Notes: a model not told the origin generated them from the letters alone. Shown: positions 42,106 to 52,104, counted from the stretch's first letter. The stretch is DNA of 64,000 bases from VRUE01 sp963728045 (GCA_963728045.1 CAVSIE010000002.1:1240001-1304000), one strand, 5' to 3'. Program-made: numbers and translations.

Positions 42106-42771
42106 ATGGCTCGCAAGACCAAGCTGAAAAAAATGGGCAAGCGGACCACGATCGACGAGAGCAAGCTGAGGCGGTTCATGGACCCGAGGCTGGTCTTCGC
42201 GCTCTCTCACACCGTGCGGGCCCATGTCCTGGTCGTGCTCAACGAAGGAGTCTCGAGCCCGAGCGGGGTGGGCAGGGAAATAGGCGTTTCCGCGGCTTAC
42301 ATCAACTACCACTTCGAGGAGCTCGAGCGGGAAGGCCTGATCGAGCTGGTCAGGGTCGAGCCGCGGCGTGGCGCTAAGGAGCACTTCTACCGGGCGAAGA
42401 AGACCCTCGCCTTCGACGATCAGGCCTGGGACAGCCTGCCGGAGACCTTCAAGTCGGGGATAACCGGAGGCACCCTCCGAAAGATCTACGACGAGGTCGC
42501 GGTGGCGCTGGAGGCCGGCACCTTCACCGCTCGCAGCGAGGTCCATCTGAGCATGGTCTCGATGCCGCTCGACGCAAAGGGCTTCGGCGACGTCGGCGCT
42601 CTACTTAGCGAGACTCTGGAGAAGGTGAAAGCGATCAAAGCGGAAAGCGCCGAGCGCTTGGCGGCGAGCGGCGAGGAGGCGATTCCCACCACTGTCGCGT
42701 TGATCGGCTTCGAGACCGCGACGGGCTCTGCGCCGAGCGGAGGCGGACCGGTCGCTACGGACCGGTCGTGA
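42106..42771 (+). CDS. ArsR-like winged-helix regulator (paralog 2)
   Basis: A 221-aa protein with basic N-terminus MARKTKLKKMGKR, HTH LSHTVRAHVLVVLNEG then VSAAYINYHFEELEREG, wing RVEPRRGAKEHFYRA, and the shared C-domain with AKGFGDVGALLSETLEKV and SGEEAIPTTVALIGFE. ATG 42106 has GGGGAGGAAC as ribosome site; a GTG at 42076 is an alternative. It converges with the UDG gene, overlapping 17 bp. Confidence 0.85.
   Translation: MARKTKLKKMGKRTTIDESKLRRFMDPRLVFALSHTVRAHVLVVLNEGVSSPSGVGREIGVSAAYINYHFEELEREGLIELVRVEPRRGAKEHFYRAKKTLAFDDQAWDSLPETFKSGITGGTLRKIYDEVAVALEAGTFTARSEVHLSMVSMPLDAKGFGDVGALLSETLEKVKAIKAESAERLAASGEEAIPTTVALIGFETATGSAPSGGGPVATDRS
42746..42767. terminator. Hairpin at overlapping convergent gene ends
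   Basis: GACCGGTC-GCTACG-GACCGGTC: an 8-bp stem inside the overlapping 3' ends of the winged-helix gene and the UDG gene, serving both directions. Confidence 0.6.
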
Positions 42772-43462
42772 GCTGACGGGCCCGGGCGAAGACGGCGTCG
42801 AGCATCGGCTCGGTGAGGCGGCCGGTGAAGGTGTTCTGCTGGCTCGGGTGGTAGCAGCCGAGCAGCGTCCAGCGCCCCACCGCCACCTCGGCGCCATGGC
42901 CGAAGCGCGGCCGGGGCCGCGGGATCTCGCCACCGAGCCCGCGGATCGCCCGCAGCGCCCCGTCCCAGGCGAAGGCGCCGAGGGCGACGATCACCTCGCT
43001 GCGGTCGAGCAGCTCCAGCTCCCGCTCCAGGTAGGGAAGGCAGTTGTCGCGCTCGGCCGGGCTCGGGCGGTTGGCCGGCGGCGCGCAGCGGACCACGGCG
43101 GTCAGGTAGGCGTCGCGCAGGCGCAGATCGTCGCCGCGCCGCTCGGAGTGCGGGCGGCTCGCGTAGCCGGCGCGGTGCAGCGCCGCGTAGAGCCACTCGC
43201 CAGAGCGATCGCCGGTGAACATCCGCCCGGTGCGGTTGGCGCCGTGCGCCGCGGGCGCGAGACCGACGATCGCCACCCTTGCGGCGGGATCGCCGAAGCC
43301 GTCCAGCGGCCGTGCCCAGTAGTCCTCGCCGCGGTAGCGGCGAGGTGGGTCAGCAGCGCGTGCCTCGCGCCACTCGACCAGGCGCGGGCAGCGCCGGCAG
43401 GCGTGTATCTCCGCCGCTAGCTCCTCCAGCGGAGCAGGGCTGGCGGGCGTGGCCTCGCTCAC
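42755..43462 (-). CDS. Uracil-DNA glycosylase, family 5-like (UDGb)
   Basis: A 235-aa Fe-S uracil-DNA glycosylase that removes uracil and other deaminated bases. Cys residues in CRRCPRLVEW start the cluster site, motif A is GLAPAAHGANRTGRMFTGD (no Asp/Asn activator as in family 1, Ala-rich as in family 5), with CAPP Cys in the middle and motif B HPSQQNTFTG at the C-terminus. High-GC genomes commonly carry it. Divergent from the third winged-helix gene. Confidence 0.9.
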   Translation of the reverse strand: MSEATPASPAPLEELAAEIHACRRCPRLVEWREARAADPPRRYRGEDYWARPLDGFGDPAARVAIVGLAPAAHGANRTGRMFTGDRSGEWLYAALHRAGYASRPHSERRGDDLRLRDAYLTAVVRCAPPANRPSPAERDNCLPYLERELELLDRSEVIVALGAFAWDGALRAIRGLGGEIPRPRPRFGHGAEVAVGRWTLLGCYHPSQQNTFTGRLTEPMLDAVFARARQLTTGP

Positions 43463-43852
43463 CCGCTAACTGAATCACGGCTGAGCCAGGAAGGCAGGCC
43501 GGGGCCCGGCCCCATCGAATCTTGGGACCGGGACCCCGTCCGCGCCTTGCCTAGCGAGCCTTGCTGGTTGAAAGCAGCGGGACGACGTGGTCCGTAGTAC
43601 CGATCTTCACCCTGCCTCACCCCCCTTCTCGAAATGTCAGCGCTTTCGAACGGGGGGTCGCGACCTCCGTACGTTGCCTTAGACCCTTTGATTGCTCAAA
43701 TTAGTTCCACTAATAGGAAATTTGACTCAAAAAAGTCGCGATTTGCTCGATTGGATTTGCAAAGCAGCGTGTTTGACCAATACGATGCAGTGATTAATCA
43801 GCGTGCGGCAAAAGTGGTGCGAAGCCCGCGCAAACGATCGGAGGAACCCGCT
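43463..43852. promoter_or_regulatory. Regulatory gap before winged-helix paralog 3
   Basis: About 390 bp without a supported gene. GC-rich repeats near 43500-43545 give way to an AT-rich stretch from 43680. It contains ATTGCTCAAATT (43691-43702) of the shared motif and TTGACC near 43770. An open frame joins the downstream gene from 43634, but its composition is unlike coding DNA here. Confidence 0.5.
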
Positions 43853-44515
43853 GTGCCCCCCAAGACGACCACTACTAAGAAGACCAAGACCAAAGGCAAG
43901 ACGAAGACCGGCGTCGACCAGCGTCTGGTCAAGGCTCTTGCGCACCCGCTCCGTGTTGAAATCCTTGCGATCCTCAACGAGCGGCTCGCGAGCCCGAACG
44001 AACTCTCCAAGGAGCTCGACGAGGGCCTGAGCCAGGTCAGCTACCACGTGAAAGTCCTCAAGGACTACGAGTGCATCGAACTGGTCAAAACCGAGCCGCG
44101 CCGTGGCGCTGTCGAGCACTACTACCGTGCTACCGCTAGAGCCTTCCTAACGGATCAGGATTGGCAGCACCTTCCCGCCTCGATCAAGCCGGGAATGAGC
44201 GCCTCTTTTATTAGGTTGCTCGTAGACGACGTGGTCGCTGCGCTGAAGAATGGCAGCTTCGACGCTCGTGACGATCGCCACATCAGTTGGACTCCTGGTG
44301 TCGTCGACGAGCAGGGTTGGAGCGAAACGGTCGAACTTGTCAATGAGACGCTTGAGCAAGCGATCGAGATTCATACGAGGAGCGCTTCACGTTTGGCGAA
44401 GTCGGGCGAGGAGGGCATTCCTTCGACGGTTGCATTCCTGCACTTTGAAGGCTCAGATTCGGCTTCAAGTTCCGCTTCGAAGTCAAAGAAGGCAAAGGCT
44501 GCAAAGAAGTCGTAA
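43853..44515 (+). CDS. ArsR-like winged-helix regulator (paralog 3)
   Basis: A 220-aa protein from GTG 43853 (GGAGGAA ribosome site 7 bp before). Lys/Thr-rich N-terminus (PPKTTTTKKTKTKGKTKTG), HTH LAHPLRVEILAILNERLASPNELSKEL with SQVSYHVKVLKDYE, wing KTEPRRGAVEHYYRA, and shared C-domain FDARDDRHISWTPG with SGEEGIPSTVAFLHFEG. The Lys-rich tail (SKSKKAKAAKKS) may aid DNA binding. Length matches the two paralogs, which supports this start over 43634. Confidence 0.83.
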   Translation: MPPKTTTTKKTKTKGKTKTGVDQRLVKALAHPLRVEILAILNERLASPNELSKELDEGLSQVSYHVKVLKDYECIELVKTEPRRGAVEHYYRATARAFLTDQDWQHLPASIKPGMSASFIRLLVDDVVAALKNGSFDARDDRHISWTPGVVDEQGWSETVELVNETLEQAIEIHTRSASRLAKSGEEGIPSTVAFLHFEGSDSASSSASKSKKAKAAKKS

Positions 44516-44559
44516 CGATCTCGGGGGCTTGGCGGGTCTAGCTGAATAGGCTTCGCGCC

Positions 44560-45174
44560 ATGAAGGGCGCGAAGCAGGTGCAGCACTCCCGCATTGGGCG
44601 ACGGCGCGGCGCTATCCGCGTCGTCGCCCTTTTCATCGTCGCCGTCCTGGCGACCTTCGCCGCCGGCTGCGGCAACGACGAGAGGGCGAGCGACGATGAA
44701 AAGGCCGCCGACGTCGAGGTCCTCAACGCGGCGCTGGCTCGGGAGCTGACCGTCGCCTCCGCCTACGCTCGGGGCGAGCACCTGCTGCGCGGCCCTAATC
44801 GCGCGGTGGGGCGTGAGTTCCGCGCTCAGGCTCAGGAGCACGCCGATGCGCTCACCAAGGCGGTCCGGGGCCTGGGCGGCAAGACCGACGCCGAACAGGA
44901 AGAGCTCGACTTCGCCGGCGTCGACAGCCAAGCCGACTTCCTCACTCTCGCCTACGGGCTAGAGAACGCGGCGCTCGCCGCCTATCTGGAGGCGGCGCCA
45001 CGCCTGGCGACTGGAGCGCCGCGCACGCTCGCGGCATCGATCGGCGCCAGCCACGCCCAGCACCTGGTCGTCTTGCGGCAGGGCCTCGGGGCCAGCCCGG
45101 CCGAGTCGGCATCCGAGGCCTTCGAGCCCGGCGACCTGCCACCCCCCGCGCAGTCGGCTCCGCCCGACGAGTAG
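44560..45174 (+). CDS. Ferritin-like domain lipoprotein (DUF4439-like)
   Basis: A 204-aa exported lipoprotein. Signal helix RVVALFIVAVLATFAAGC ends in a lipobox with Cys38. The mature part is a four-helix bundle: VEVLNAALARELTVASAYARG, REFRAQAQEHADALTKAVRG, GLENAALAAYLEA and ASHAQHLVVLRQ, with Glu/His in ferritin-like positions. Function (metal or oxidative protection at the envelope) is inferred. It precedes the MMPL gene by 14 bp and may share its transcript. Confidence 0.78.
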   Translation: MKGAKQVQHSRIGRRRGAIRVVALFIVAVLATFAAGCGNDERASDDEKAADVEVLNAALARELTVASAYARGEHLLRGPNRAVGREFRAQAQEHADALTKAVRGLGGKTDAEQEELDFAGVDSQADFLTLAYGLENAALAAYLEAAPRLATGAPRTLAASIGASHAQHLVVLRQGLGASPAESASEAFEPGDLPPPAQSAPPDE

Positions 45175-45188
45175 GCGATGATCTGCGC

Positions 45189-47384
45189 GTGACCGGCCCC
45201 CTCTACGTGATCGGCCGCTTCTGCTCGCGCCACCACTGGCCGACGATCGGCCTCTGGCTCGCCATCGCTATCGCCCTGGTCGTCGCCGGCCAGAGCGCCG
45301 AAAGCAAAACCAACGACAACCTCACCCTGCCGGGTACCGACTCGACGATCGCCACCGAACTGCTCGAAGACAACCTGCCCGAACAGGCCTTCGGCAACAA
45401 CCCGCTGGTGATCCGCTCCGACGGAGCGCCGCTGACCGAACCGAAATACAGCGCCGCGGTCTCGGAAACGGCGAAACGGCTGCAGGCGATGGGCGACGTC
45501 AACTCCGCCGTCGACCCGCTCAGCCCGGCCGGCGCTGACTTCCTCAGCAAAGACCGCAAAATCGCCTACATCCCCGTCTATCTCGGGGCCGGTCCCAGCG
45601 AACTGACCGAAGACCAGGCGCAGGCCGTCCTCGATGCCGGCGGGCCCGCGCGGGCGGTCGGGCTGGAAACCTCGGTCGGCAGCTACGTCGGCCAGCAGCT
45701 CTCCAAACCCTCGACCGAGGTCAGCGAGGCGATCGGGCTGACCGCGGCGGTGATCATCCTCCTCTTCGCCTTCGGCACGGCGACGGCGATGGCGCTGCCG
45801 ATCGTCTCCGCGGTGATCGGCCTCGCCTGCGCGCTCTCGATCATGCGGTTGCTGGAGAGCGTTGTCCAGGTGCCCAGCGTCGCCGCCACCTTGGCGACGA
45901 TGATCGGGCTCGGGGTCGGGATCGACTACGCGCTATTCATCGTCACCCGCCACAAGCTGCAGCTGCGCGACGGGATGGAGATGCGCGAGTCGATCGCCCG
46001 CGCCACTGCGACGGCGGGGGGCGCCGTCGTCTTCGCCGGCTTCACCGTCGTGATCGCGCTCTGCTCGCTCGCCTTCGCCGGCATCCCACTGGTCAGCACG
46101 CTCGGCTTCACCGCCGCGATCGCCGTCGTCGTCGCGGTCGCGGCTGCGACGACGCTGCTGCCGGCGATGCTCGGCGCGCTCGGGCCGCGGATCGACTCGT
46201 TGCGGGTCAAGCTCGGCAAGACCCACCCCGACGACCATCAGCCCCACGGCTGGCGGCGTTGGGCCGGTGGCGTCGCCAGCCGGCCCTGGCGCTCCGCCCT
46301 CGCCGCCCTCGTCGTCCTGGTCGTGCTCTCGCTGCCGATCTTCGAACTCGAGCTGGGGCAGAACGACATCAGCGCCCTGCCCAAGTCGACGACGGCGCGC
46401 CAGGCTTACGACGGCCTCACCAGCGGCTTCGGCTCGGGCGTCAACGGCCCGCTGCTGATTGCGGCCGAGTTCGACAGCGCGAAAGAAGCGAAAGAAGCGA
46501 TGCCGAAATTGGCGAAAGCCGTCGACGGCGCCCCCGACGTCGTCGCCGTCTCGCCGTCGACCTTCGATGAAAAAGGCACGGTGGCGGTCTTCTCGGCGAT
46601 CTCGAAATCGCCGCCCTGGGGCGACGAGACGGTCGACTTGGTCGAAGACCTGCGCGAGACGACGATCCCGGCGGGCCTCGCCGGCAGCAAGGCCGCCGCC
46701 TACGTCGGCGGCCAGACCGCCGGGTACATCGACCTCGCCACGCAGATCAGCGACAAGCTGCCGCTGATGATCGCGATCGTCGTCGGGCTCAGCTTCCTCG
46801 TCCTGCTGCTCGCCTTCCGCTCGCTGCTGGTGCCGGTCAAGGCAGCGGCGATGAACCTGCTCTCGGTGGCCGCCGCCTACGGCGTCGTGACCGCCGTCTT
46901 CCAGCTCGGCTGGGGCTCGTCGCTGATCGGGCTCGACCACTCGATCCCGATCGTCAGCTTCGTGCCGCTCTTGATGTTCGCGATCCTCTTCGGGCTCTCG
47001 ATGGACTACGAGGTCTTCCTGCTGACGCAGATGCGGGAGCACTACAAGCAGACCGGCGACGCGCACCGCGCCGTGGTCGAAGGGCTGGCCAACACCGGCC
47101 GCGTGATCACCTCGGCGGCGGCGATCATGGTCTGCGTCTTCACCAGCTTCGTCCTCAACGGCAACCCTGTGGTGAAGGAGTTCGGGGTCGGGCTGGCGGT
47201 GGCGATCGCGATCGACGCGACCCTGGTCCGCTGCCTCCTGGTGCCGGCGATCATGGTTCTGCTCGGGCGCCGCGCCTGGTGGCTGCCGGGCTGGATGGAC
47301 CGGCTCCTGCCGCATGTCAGCATCGAGGGCGAGGAATACTTCGCCAAGCGCGATGCCGCGGCGCGTGCCGGCGCGCCAGACTGA
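45189..47384 (+). CDS. MMPL/RND family transporter
   Basis: A 731-aa membrane protein with duplicated halves: N-terminal helix (15-35), extracytoplasmic domain to ~175, five helices to ~330, another helix near 365-385, second external domain and a final five-helix block (525-705). GIDYALFIVTRHK and GLSMDYEVFLLTQMREHYK carry the conserved Asp-Tyr proton-relay residues of MmpL proteins, which export lipids or siderophores. Starts at GTG. The cargo is unknown. Confidence 0.9.
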   Translation: MTGPLYVIGRFCSRHHWPTIGLWLAIAIALVVAGQSAESKTNDNLTLPGTDSTIATELLEDNLPEQAFGNNPLVIRSDGAPLTEPKYSAAVSETAKRLQAMGDVNSAVDPLSPAGADFLSKDRKIAYIPVYLGAGPSELTEDQAQAVLDAGGPARAVGLETSVGSYVGQQLSKPSTEVSEAIGLTAAVIILLFAFGTATAMALPIVSAVIGLACALSIMRLLESVVQVPSVAATLATMIGLGVGIDYALFIVTRHKLQLRDGMEMRESIARATATAGGAVVFAGFTVVIALCSLAFAGIPLVSTLGFTAAIAVVVAVAAATTLLPAMLGALGPRIDSLRVKLGKTHPDDHQPHGWRRWAGGVASRPWRSALAALVVLVVLSLPIFELELGQNDISALPKSTTARQAYDGLTSGFGSGVNGPLLIAAEFDSAKEAKEAMPKLAKAVDGAPDVVAVSPSTFDEKGTVAVFSAISKSPPWGDETVDLVEDLRETTIPAGLAGSKAAAYVGGQTAGYIDLATQISDKLPLMIAIVVGLSFLVLLLAFRSLLVPVKAAAMNLLSVAAAYGVVTAVFQLGWGSSLIGLDHSIPIVSFVPLLMFAILFGLSMDYEVFLLTQMREHYKQTGDAHRAVVEGLANTGRVITSAAAIMVCVFTSFVLNGNPVVKEFGVGLAVAIAIDATLVRCLLVPAIMVLLGRRAWWLPGWMDRLLPHVSIEGEEYFAKRDAAARAGAPD

Positions 47385-47390
47385 GGGGCC

Positions 47391-47942
47391 GTGTTCCCGC
47401 TCAACCTTCCCAACATCCTGACGATGCTGCGGATCCTCGCGGTGCCGGTGGTCGTCGTCGCGCTGCTGGGAGAGACGCCGAACGGCGACACCCTCGCCGC
47501 CGCCGTCTTCGCCCTGGCGGCGCTGACCGACGGCCTCGACGGCTACTTCGCCCGCTCGCGCGACGCCGTCACCACCTTCGGCAAGCTGATGGACCCGATC
47601 GCCGACAAGCTGCTTGTCGCCGCGGCGCTGGTCTCGCTGGTCTCGCTCGACCGGCTCGCCGCCTGGGTGGCGATGGTCATCATCGCCCGCGAGTTCGCGG
47701 TCACGCTGATGCGCGCGGTCGCTGTCGAGCGCGGCATCGTGATCTCCGCCAGCTGGCTGGGCAAGGTGAAGACGGTGCTGCAGATCGCCGCCGTCTTCGC
47801 CCTGATCGCCGCCAACCCCTCGCCGGCCTGGGTCGATGCCCTCGTCTACCTGGCGGTCGCCGCCACGGTGATCAGCGGCGCCGACTATTTCTTCGGCCTG
47901 CGCAAGCGGCTCAAGGCGCCGGCGCCTCGAGCCACTCCCTGA
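47391..47942 (+). CDS. pgsA: CDP-diacylglycerol-glycerol-3-phosphate 3-phosphatidyltransferase
   Basis: A 183-aa CDP-alcohol phosphatidyltransferase with the DGLDGYFARS...GKLMDPIADK motif (DG-x2-DG-x2-AR-x8-G-x3-D-x3-D) and several helices. It makes phosphatidylglycerol phosphate for phosphatidylglycerol and cardiolipin. The GTG lies 6 bp after the MMPL stop. Its 3' end overlaps the convergent folE2 end by 32 bp. Confidence 0.9.
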   Translation: MFPLNLPNILTMLRILAVPVVVVALLGETPNGDTLAAAVFALAALTDGLDGYFARSRDAVTTFGKLMDPIADKLLVAAALVSLVSLDRLAAWVAMVIIAREFAVTLMRAVAVERGIVISASWLGKVKTVLQIAAVFALIAANPSPAWVDALVYLAVAATVISGADYFFGLRKRLKAPAPRATP

Positions 47943-48912
47943 CCGTCGTGTGGCGCAGTTGGTGCTCGCCGCTGTCGAGCTCACGGCGCAGGTCCGCGAG
48001 CGTGCCGTAGCGCTCCGCCACCACGTTGTGGCGATGGATCGTCTCCAGGTTCTCCTGGCGGGCCATGACGAAGGCATCGCCCGGTAGCTCGGCGTAGCCC
48101 TCGACCACGCGCCGCACCATCTCCCGCACGCAGTCCTCGACGAAGCGGGGCTGGGCATGCGCCTTGGCGACCACCGCGAGCTCGTCGGGACGCTTCATCA
48201 GCTCGTAGATCTCCGAGCTCATCGAGCCCTCGACGATGCGCAGCAGCTCAGGCGCGTCGATCCAGGACTCACCGCCCTCGGGGCAGCCGACGTAGAGGGT
48301 GCCGATGCCGCGCTGGTTGTGGGTGGCGACCGGGACGGCCTCCAGCGCGCGCTCGATCTGATCGGGGTCGAAACCGGCCTCCGCCAGCCGCTCGCGGCCC
48401 AGCTCGGCGACCATCTCCTGCGCGCAGGGGCAGGCGGTCATGCCCTGGGCCTGGACCCCGGTCAGGGTTCGCGTGCCTCGCTCCGAGGCGACCGCGGTGC
48501 CGAGCAGGACGTAGATCTCCTGCGTCGCCTGGCCGCTCACCGGGGTGGTCGCGGTCTCGGGGTAGCGGGCGGTGACCGAGACCTCGGCCCGCCGCCCGTC
48601 CTGGCGCTCGCGAACCCGCTGGGCGATGTGGGCGGCGAGGATCTCGGCGCGGAAGGCCTCGCCGAGCACGACCTCGTCGATCGCCTCGCCGACGATCTCC
48701 TCGAAGCGGGACATGTGGACGCCGGCCTGGCGCGGCTCGAGGTCGACGAAGCACTCGAAGTCGGCGTGGTAGAGGTTCTCGGCGCCGTCGGCCTTGACCC
48801 GGATCACCTTCTCGACGCCGGTGACGCCGACCCGCGAGAGGCTGACCTGGGTGGCGGGGACCTGCGCCTGCACGTCGGGGGCGGACAGCGGGGTTGTCGC
48901 GTTGGTGGCCAT
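47911..48912 (-). CDS. folE2: GTP cyclohydrolase I type 2 (FolE2/MptA-like)
   Basis: A 333-aa type IB GTP cyclohydrolase, first step of folate/pterin synthesis. The metal site Cys is in TGVQAQGMTACPCAQ, with His/Glu residues in VATHNQRGIGTLYVG and the N-terminal VDLEPRQAGVHMSRFEE. IB enzymes work with Mn or Zn, useful under zinc limitation. Stands alone, convergent with pgsA and divergent from the sigma factor gene. Confidence 0.92.
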   Translation of the reverse strand: MATNATTPLSAPDVQAQVPATQVSLSRVGVTGVEKVIRVKADGAENLYHADFECFVDLEPRQAGVHMSRFEEIVGEAIDEVVLGEAFRAEILAAHIAQRVRERQDGRRAEVSVTARYPETATTPVSGQATQEIYVLLGTAVASERGTRTLTGVQAQGMTACPCAQEMVAELGRERLAEAGFDPDQIERALEAVPVATHNQRGIGTLYVGCPEGGESWIDAPELLRIVEGSMSSEIYELMKRPDELAVVAKAHAQPRFVEDCVREMVRRVVEGYAELPGDAFVMARQENLETIHRHNVVAERYGTLADLRRELDSGEHQLRHTTVREWLEAPAP

Positions 48913-49055
48913 GGCCCTGAAGGGTAGGCGAGCGAGGCCGTCGACCGGGTGCCGCTCAGCTTCTCAGCATGCCTATACTTCGTCGCGGTCGGAGCATTGG
49001 GGCCCGACCCCCCGGCCAGGGGAGAGGTTGCACCGGAGGCAGTCAGATCGAACCT

Positions 49056-50178
<1,123 letters not shown>

Positions 50179-50183
<5 letters not shown>

Positions 50184-50279
50184 CGGCTGGAGAGGTCGTC
50201 ATGCGGCGTCCTCGGTCGCTCATGTGCAGAGCACACTTCGCTCCCTGCGTCCTTGCCTGACGACTCTCCAGCCGTCAGG
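50179..50279. repeat. Gene-end palindromic element, copy C
   Basis: Arms 50179-50201 and 50258-50279 pair over 22 bp with one bulged G, and each contains a gene's TGA stop (sigma factor, DUF385 gene). The core GCGTCCTCGGTCGCTC, hairpin GTGC-AGA-GCAC, CGCTCCCTGCGTCCTTG matches copies A and B, while the arms do not. Confidence 0.82.
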
Positions 50280-50733
50280 ACGGTTCGAGGACTATGACCA
50301 GCGCTTTGCGGTCGAGCTTCTCCTGGTAGTCGTCGAAGCCGGCGTACTGCTCGTTGTGCTTGCGCCAGAGCTCGGCGCGCTCCTCGCCCTCGGCGATCCG
50401 GGCTCGCACCGGGTAGCGGCGGCGCCCGACCTCGACTTCGGCCTCCGGGTTCGCCTTCAGGTTTAGAGACCAGGCGGGTACGCGAGCGTTACCGGCGTTG
50501 GTGTTGATGACGACGACGTTCTCGCCGTCTCGCAGGTAGACGATCGGCGCCGTGCGCTTCTGCCCGGACTTGCGACCCGTGGTGGTGAGGAGAAGGACGG
50601 GTGCGCGGTTCACCCTCCCGCCAATGCGCCCTCCGCTGACGCGGTAGAGCGGCACGTTGAGCTTCCCCGTCCAGCGCAGGCCGGTCGCTCCGAGCGAGTT
50701 CGATATGCGCGCGACGGTGCGATCGCTTGCCAC
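50275..50733 (-). CDS. Nitroreductase/quinone reductase, F420-type DUF385 (Ddn-like)
   Basis: A 152-aa deazaflavin-dependent oxidoreductase: LLLTTTGRKSGQKRTAPIVYL and NVVVINTNAGNARVPAWSLNLKANPEAEVEV (in parts) are diagnostic. It uses reduced F420 to reduce quinones or nitro compounds. No F420 biosynthesis gene is in the window. Convergent with the sigma factor gene across repeat copy C. Confidence 0.9.
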   Translation of the reverse strand: MASDRTVARISNSLGATGLRWTGKLNVPLYRVSGGRIGGRVNRAPVLLLTTTGRKSGQKRTAPIVYLRDGENVVVINTNAGNARVPAWSLNLKANPEAEVEVGRRRYPVRARIAEGEERAELWRKHNEQYAGFDDYQEKLDRKALVIVLEPS

Positions 50734-50780
50734 GGCGCGAGTATGCCACCGCTTCCAACTAGAATTGGTCCTCGTCTCCT

Positions 50781-50863
50781 GGGGGAGTGTCCGAGTGGTT
50801 AAAGGAGATCGGCTGTAAACCGATTGGCTCTGTCCTACGCAGGTTCGAATCCTGCCTCCCCCA
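50781..50863 (+). tRNA. tRNA-Tyr (anticodon GTA)
   Basis: An 83-nt class II tRNA: acceptor GGGGGAG pairs with CTCCCCC, anticodon stem ATCGG/CCGAT with loop CTGTAAA (GTA), long variable arm, T arm GCAGG-TTCGAAT-CCTGC, discriminator A. CCA not encoded. Confidence 0.95.
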
Positions 50864-51295
50864 TTAGCTCGCGACCTGCATGCTGAAAGGCTGCGAATCC
50901 ACCTCGAATCTTGCGTACTTTGGGCCGCCGAGAATCAGCGCCGACTGCCCTCCCACCTCGGTTGACGGAATGAACCAGGCGCGGCCATCGGAGACGAGGA
51001 CGAAGAGGTAGTCGTAGCGCTGTGCAGTGAGCTTCTTCACGATGCCGTTCCAGCTTTGGTTCCCTCCACGAGTGCAAATCGCGACTTGCCATCGTCCACG
51101 TCGCGCCACGGTCGAAGTCTTCACTTGAACCCGCAGGAGGTAGCCATCCCGCTCCGCAACCAGATCGCAATCTGGGCTGTGGCCGAATGGAATCCAAACG
51201 CCATATCCAGCCTGGATCAGCCAACTTGCTGCGACTGCCTCGCCGATGGCTCCTTGCTGCCTAGGGTTCGGTTGTCGGAGAGCGAGCACGAACAC
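50864..51295 (-). CDS. PD-(D/E)XK endonuclease-like protein (group I intron-associated type)
   Basis: A 143-aa protein. The pattern GAIGEAVAASWLIQAGYGVWIP then DCDLVAERDGYLLRVQVKTS fits PD-(D/E)XK nucleases of the group I intron-associated family (PF11645-like): Glu in GAIGEA, Asp in DCDLV, and Q-V-K instead of the usual E-x-K. Gln at the metal site raises doubt about activity. Its TAA abuts the 3' base of tRNA-Tyr with no gap, on the opposite strand. No intron was found in the tRNA. Confidence 0.72.
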   Translation of the reverse strand: MFVLALRQPNPRQQGAIGEAVAASWLIQAGYGVWIPFGHSPDCDLVAERDGYLLRVQVKTSTVARRGRWQVAICTRGGNQSWNGIVKKLTAQRYDYLFVLVSDGRAWFIPSTEVGGQSALILGGPKYARFEVDSQPFSMQVAS

Positions 51296-51354
51296 ATGTT
51301 CGCATATATATCAGACAGAAAGCTTCGACACCTGACCTGCGCGATGATCTGTGG

Positions 51355-52077
51355 ATGAAGCTGGATGAACTCGACGGCCGCGTGGTCGCAATCGCCGGCG
51401 TTGCCGGCGGGCTCGGGCCGGTCGTCGCTGGGCGGCTGGCGGAGGCTGGCGCCACCGTGGCCGGCGCCGACGTGTCTCAGGAGCGGGTCGATGAGGTTGG
51501 CGCCGGACTGGACCTGCCGGCGGAGCGCTGGGACGGGCGCGCCGTTGACCTGCTCGACGAGGAGGCGACGCGGGGCTGGTGCGCGGCGCTGCTCGAGCGC
51601 TTCGGCCGGGTCGACGCGCTACTGCACCTGGTCGGTGGCTGGCGTGGCGGGCAGCCGCTGCACGAGGAGCCGCTCTCGGACTGGGAGCTGCTGCACGACC
51701 TCCTGATCCGCACCGTGCAGCACACCACGCGCGCCTTCCACGACGCGCTGCTCGCCGGTGAGCGCGGTCGCTTCGTCATCGTCTCCGCCAAGCAGGCGCA
51801 GAACCCCTCCAACTCAAATGCCGCCTACGCCGCCGCCAAGGCCGCCGCGGAGGCCTGGACCCTGGCCCTCGCCGACGGTTTCGAAGGCACAGGCGCGACG
51901 GCCAACATCATCGTCGTCGACGCGATCCTCACCCCGCAGATGCGCGAGGAGAACCCGGACGAGGAGTTCCCCACCTTCACCCCAGCCGAGCACATCGCCG
52001 AGTCGGTCGCCTACCTCTGCTCGGACGCCGCCGGCAAGATGAATGGCCAGCGTCTCACCCTCGCGCCGCACGGCTGA
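51355..52077 (+). CDS. SDR family oxidoreductase
   Basis: A 240-aa classical short-chain dehydrogenase: AGVAGGLGPVVAGRL is a modified TGxxxGxG site, and VSAKQAQNPSNSNAAYAAAKAAAE holds the Ser/Tyr/Lys triad (YAAAK). C-terminal segment PAEHIAESVAYLCSDAAGKMNGQRL is typical. NAD(P) reductase of unknown substrate. A MerR gene follows 27 bp downstream. Confidence 0.85.
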   Translation: MKLDELDGRVVAIAGVAGGLGPVVAGRLAEAGATVAGADVSQERVDEVGAGLDLPAERWDGRAVDLLDEEATRGWCAALLERFGRVDALLHLVGGWRGGQPLHEEPLSDWELLHDLLIRTVQHTTRAFHDALLAGERGRFVIVSAKQAQNPSNSNAAYAAAKAAAEAWTLALADGFEGTGATANIIVVDAILTPQMREENPDEEFPTFTPAEHIAESVAYLCSDAAGKMNGQRLTLAPHG

Positions 52078-52104
52078 GACGACATTCCCGCTTACGATGC
52101 GGGG

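Noticed and set aside
43634..43852. Longer N-terminus for winged-helix paralog 3
   Set aside because: The extra 73 codons have no match in the two paralogs, are AT-rich, contain the shared upstream motif, and a good ribosome site precedes GTG 43853.
48995..49040. Second copy of the holB hairpin in the sigma factor leader
   Set aside because: Only GGGCCCGAC and a GGGGAGAGGTT-like stretch resemble it; similarity is short and explainable by GC-rich composition.
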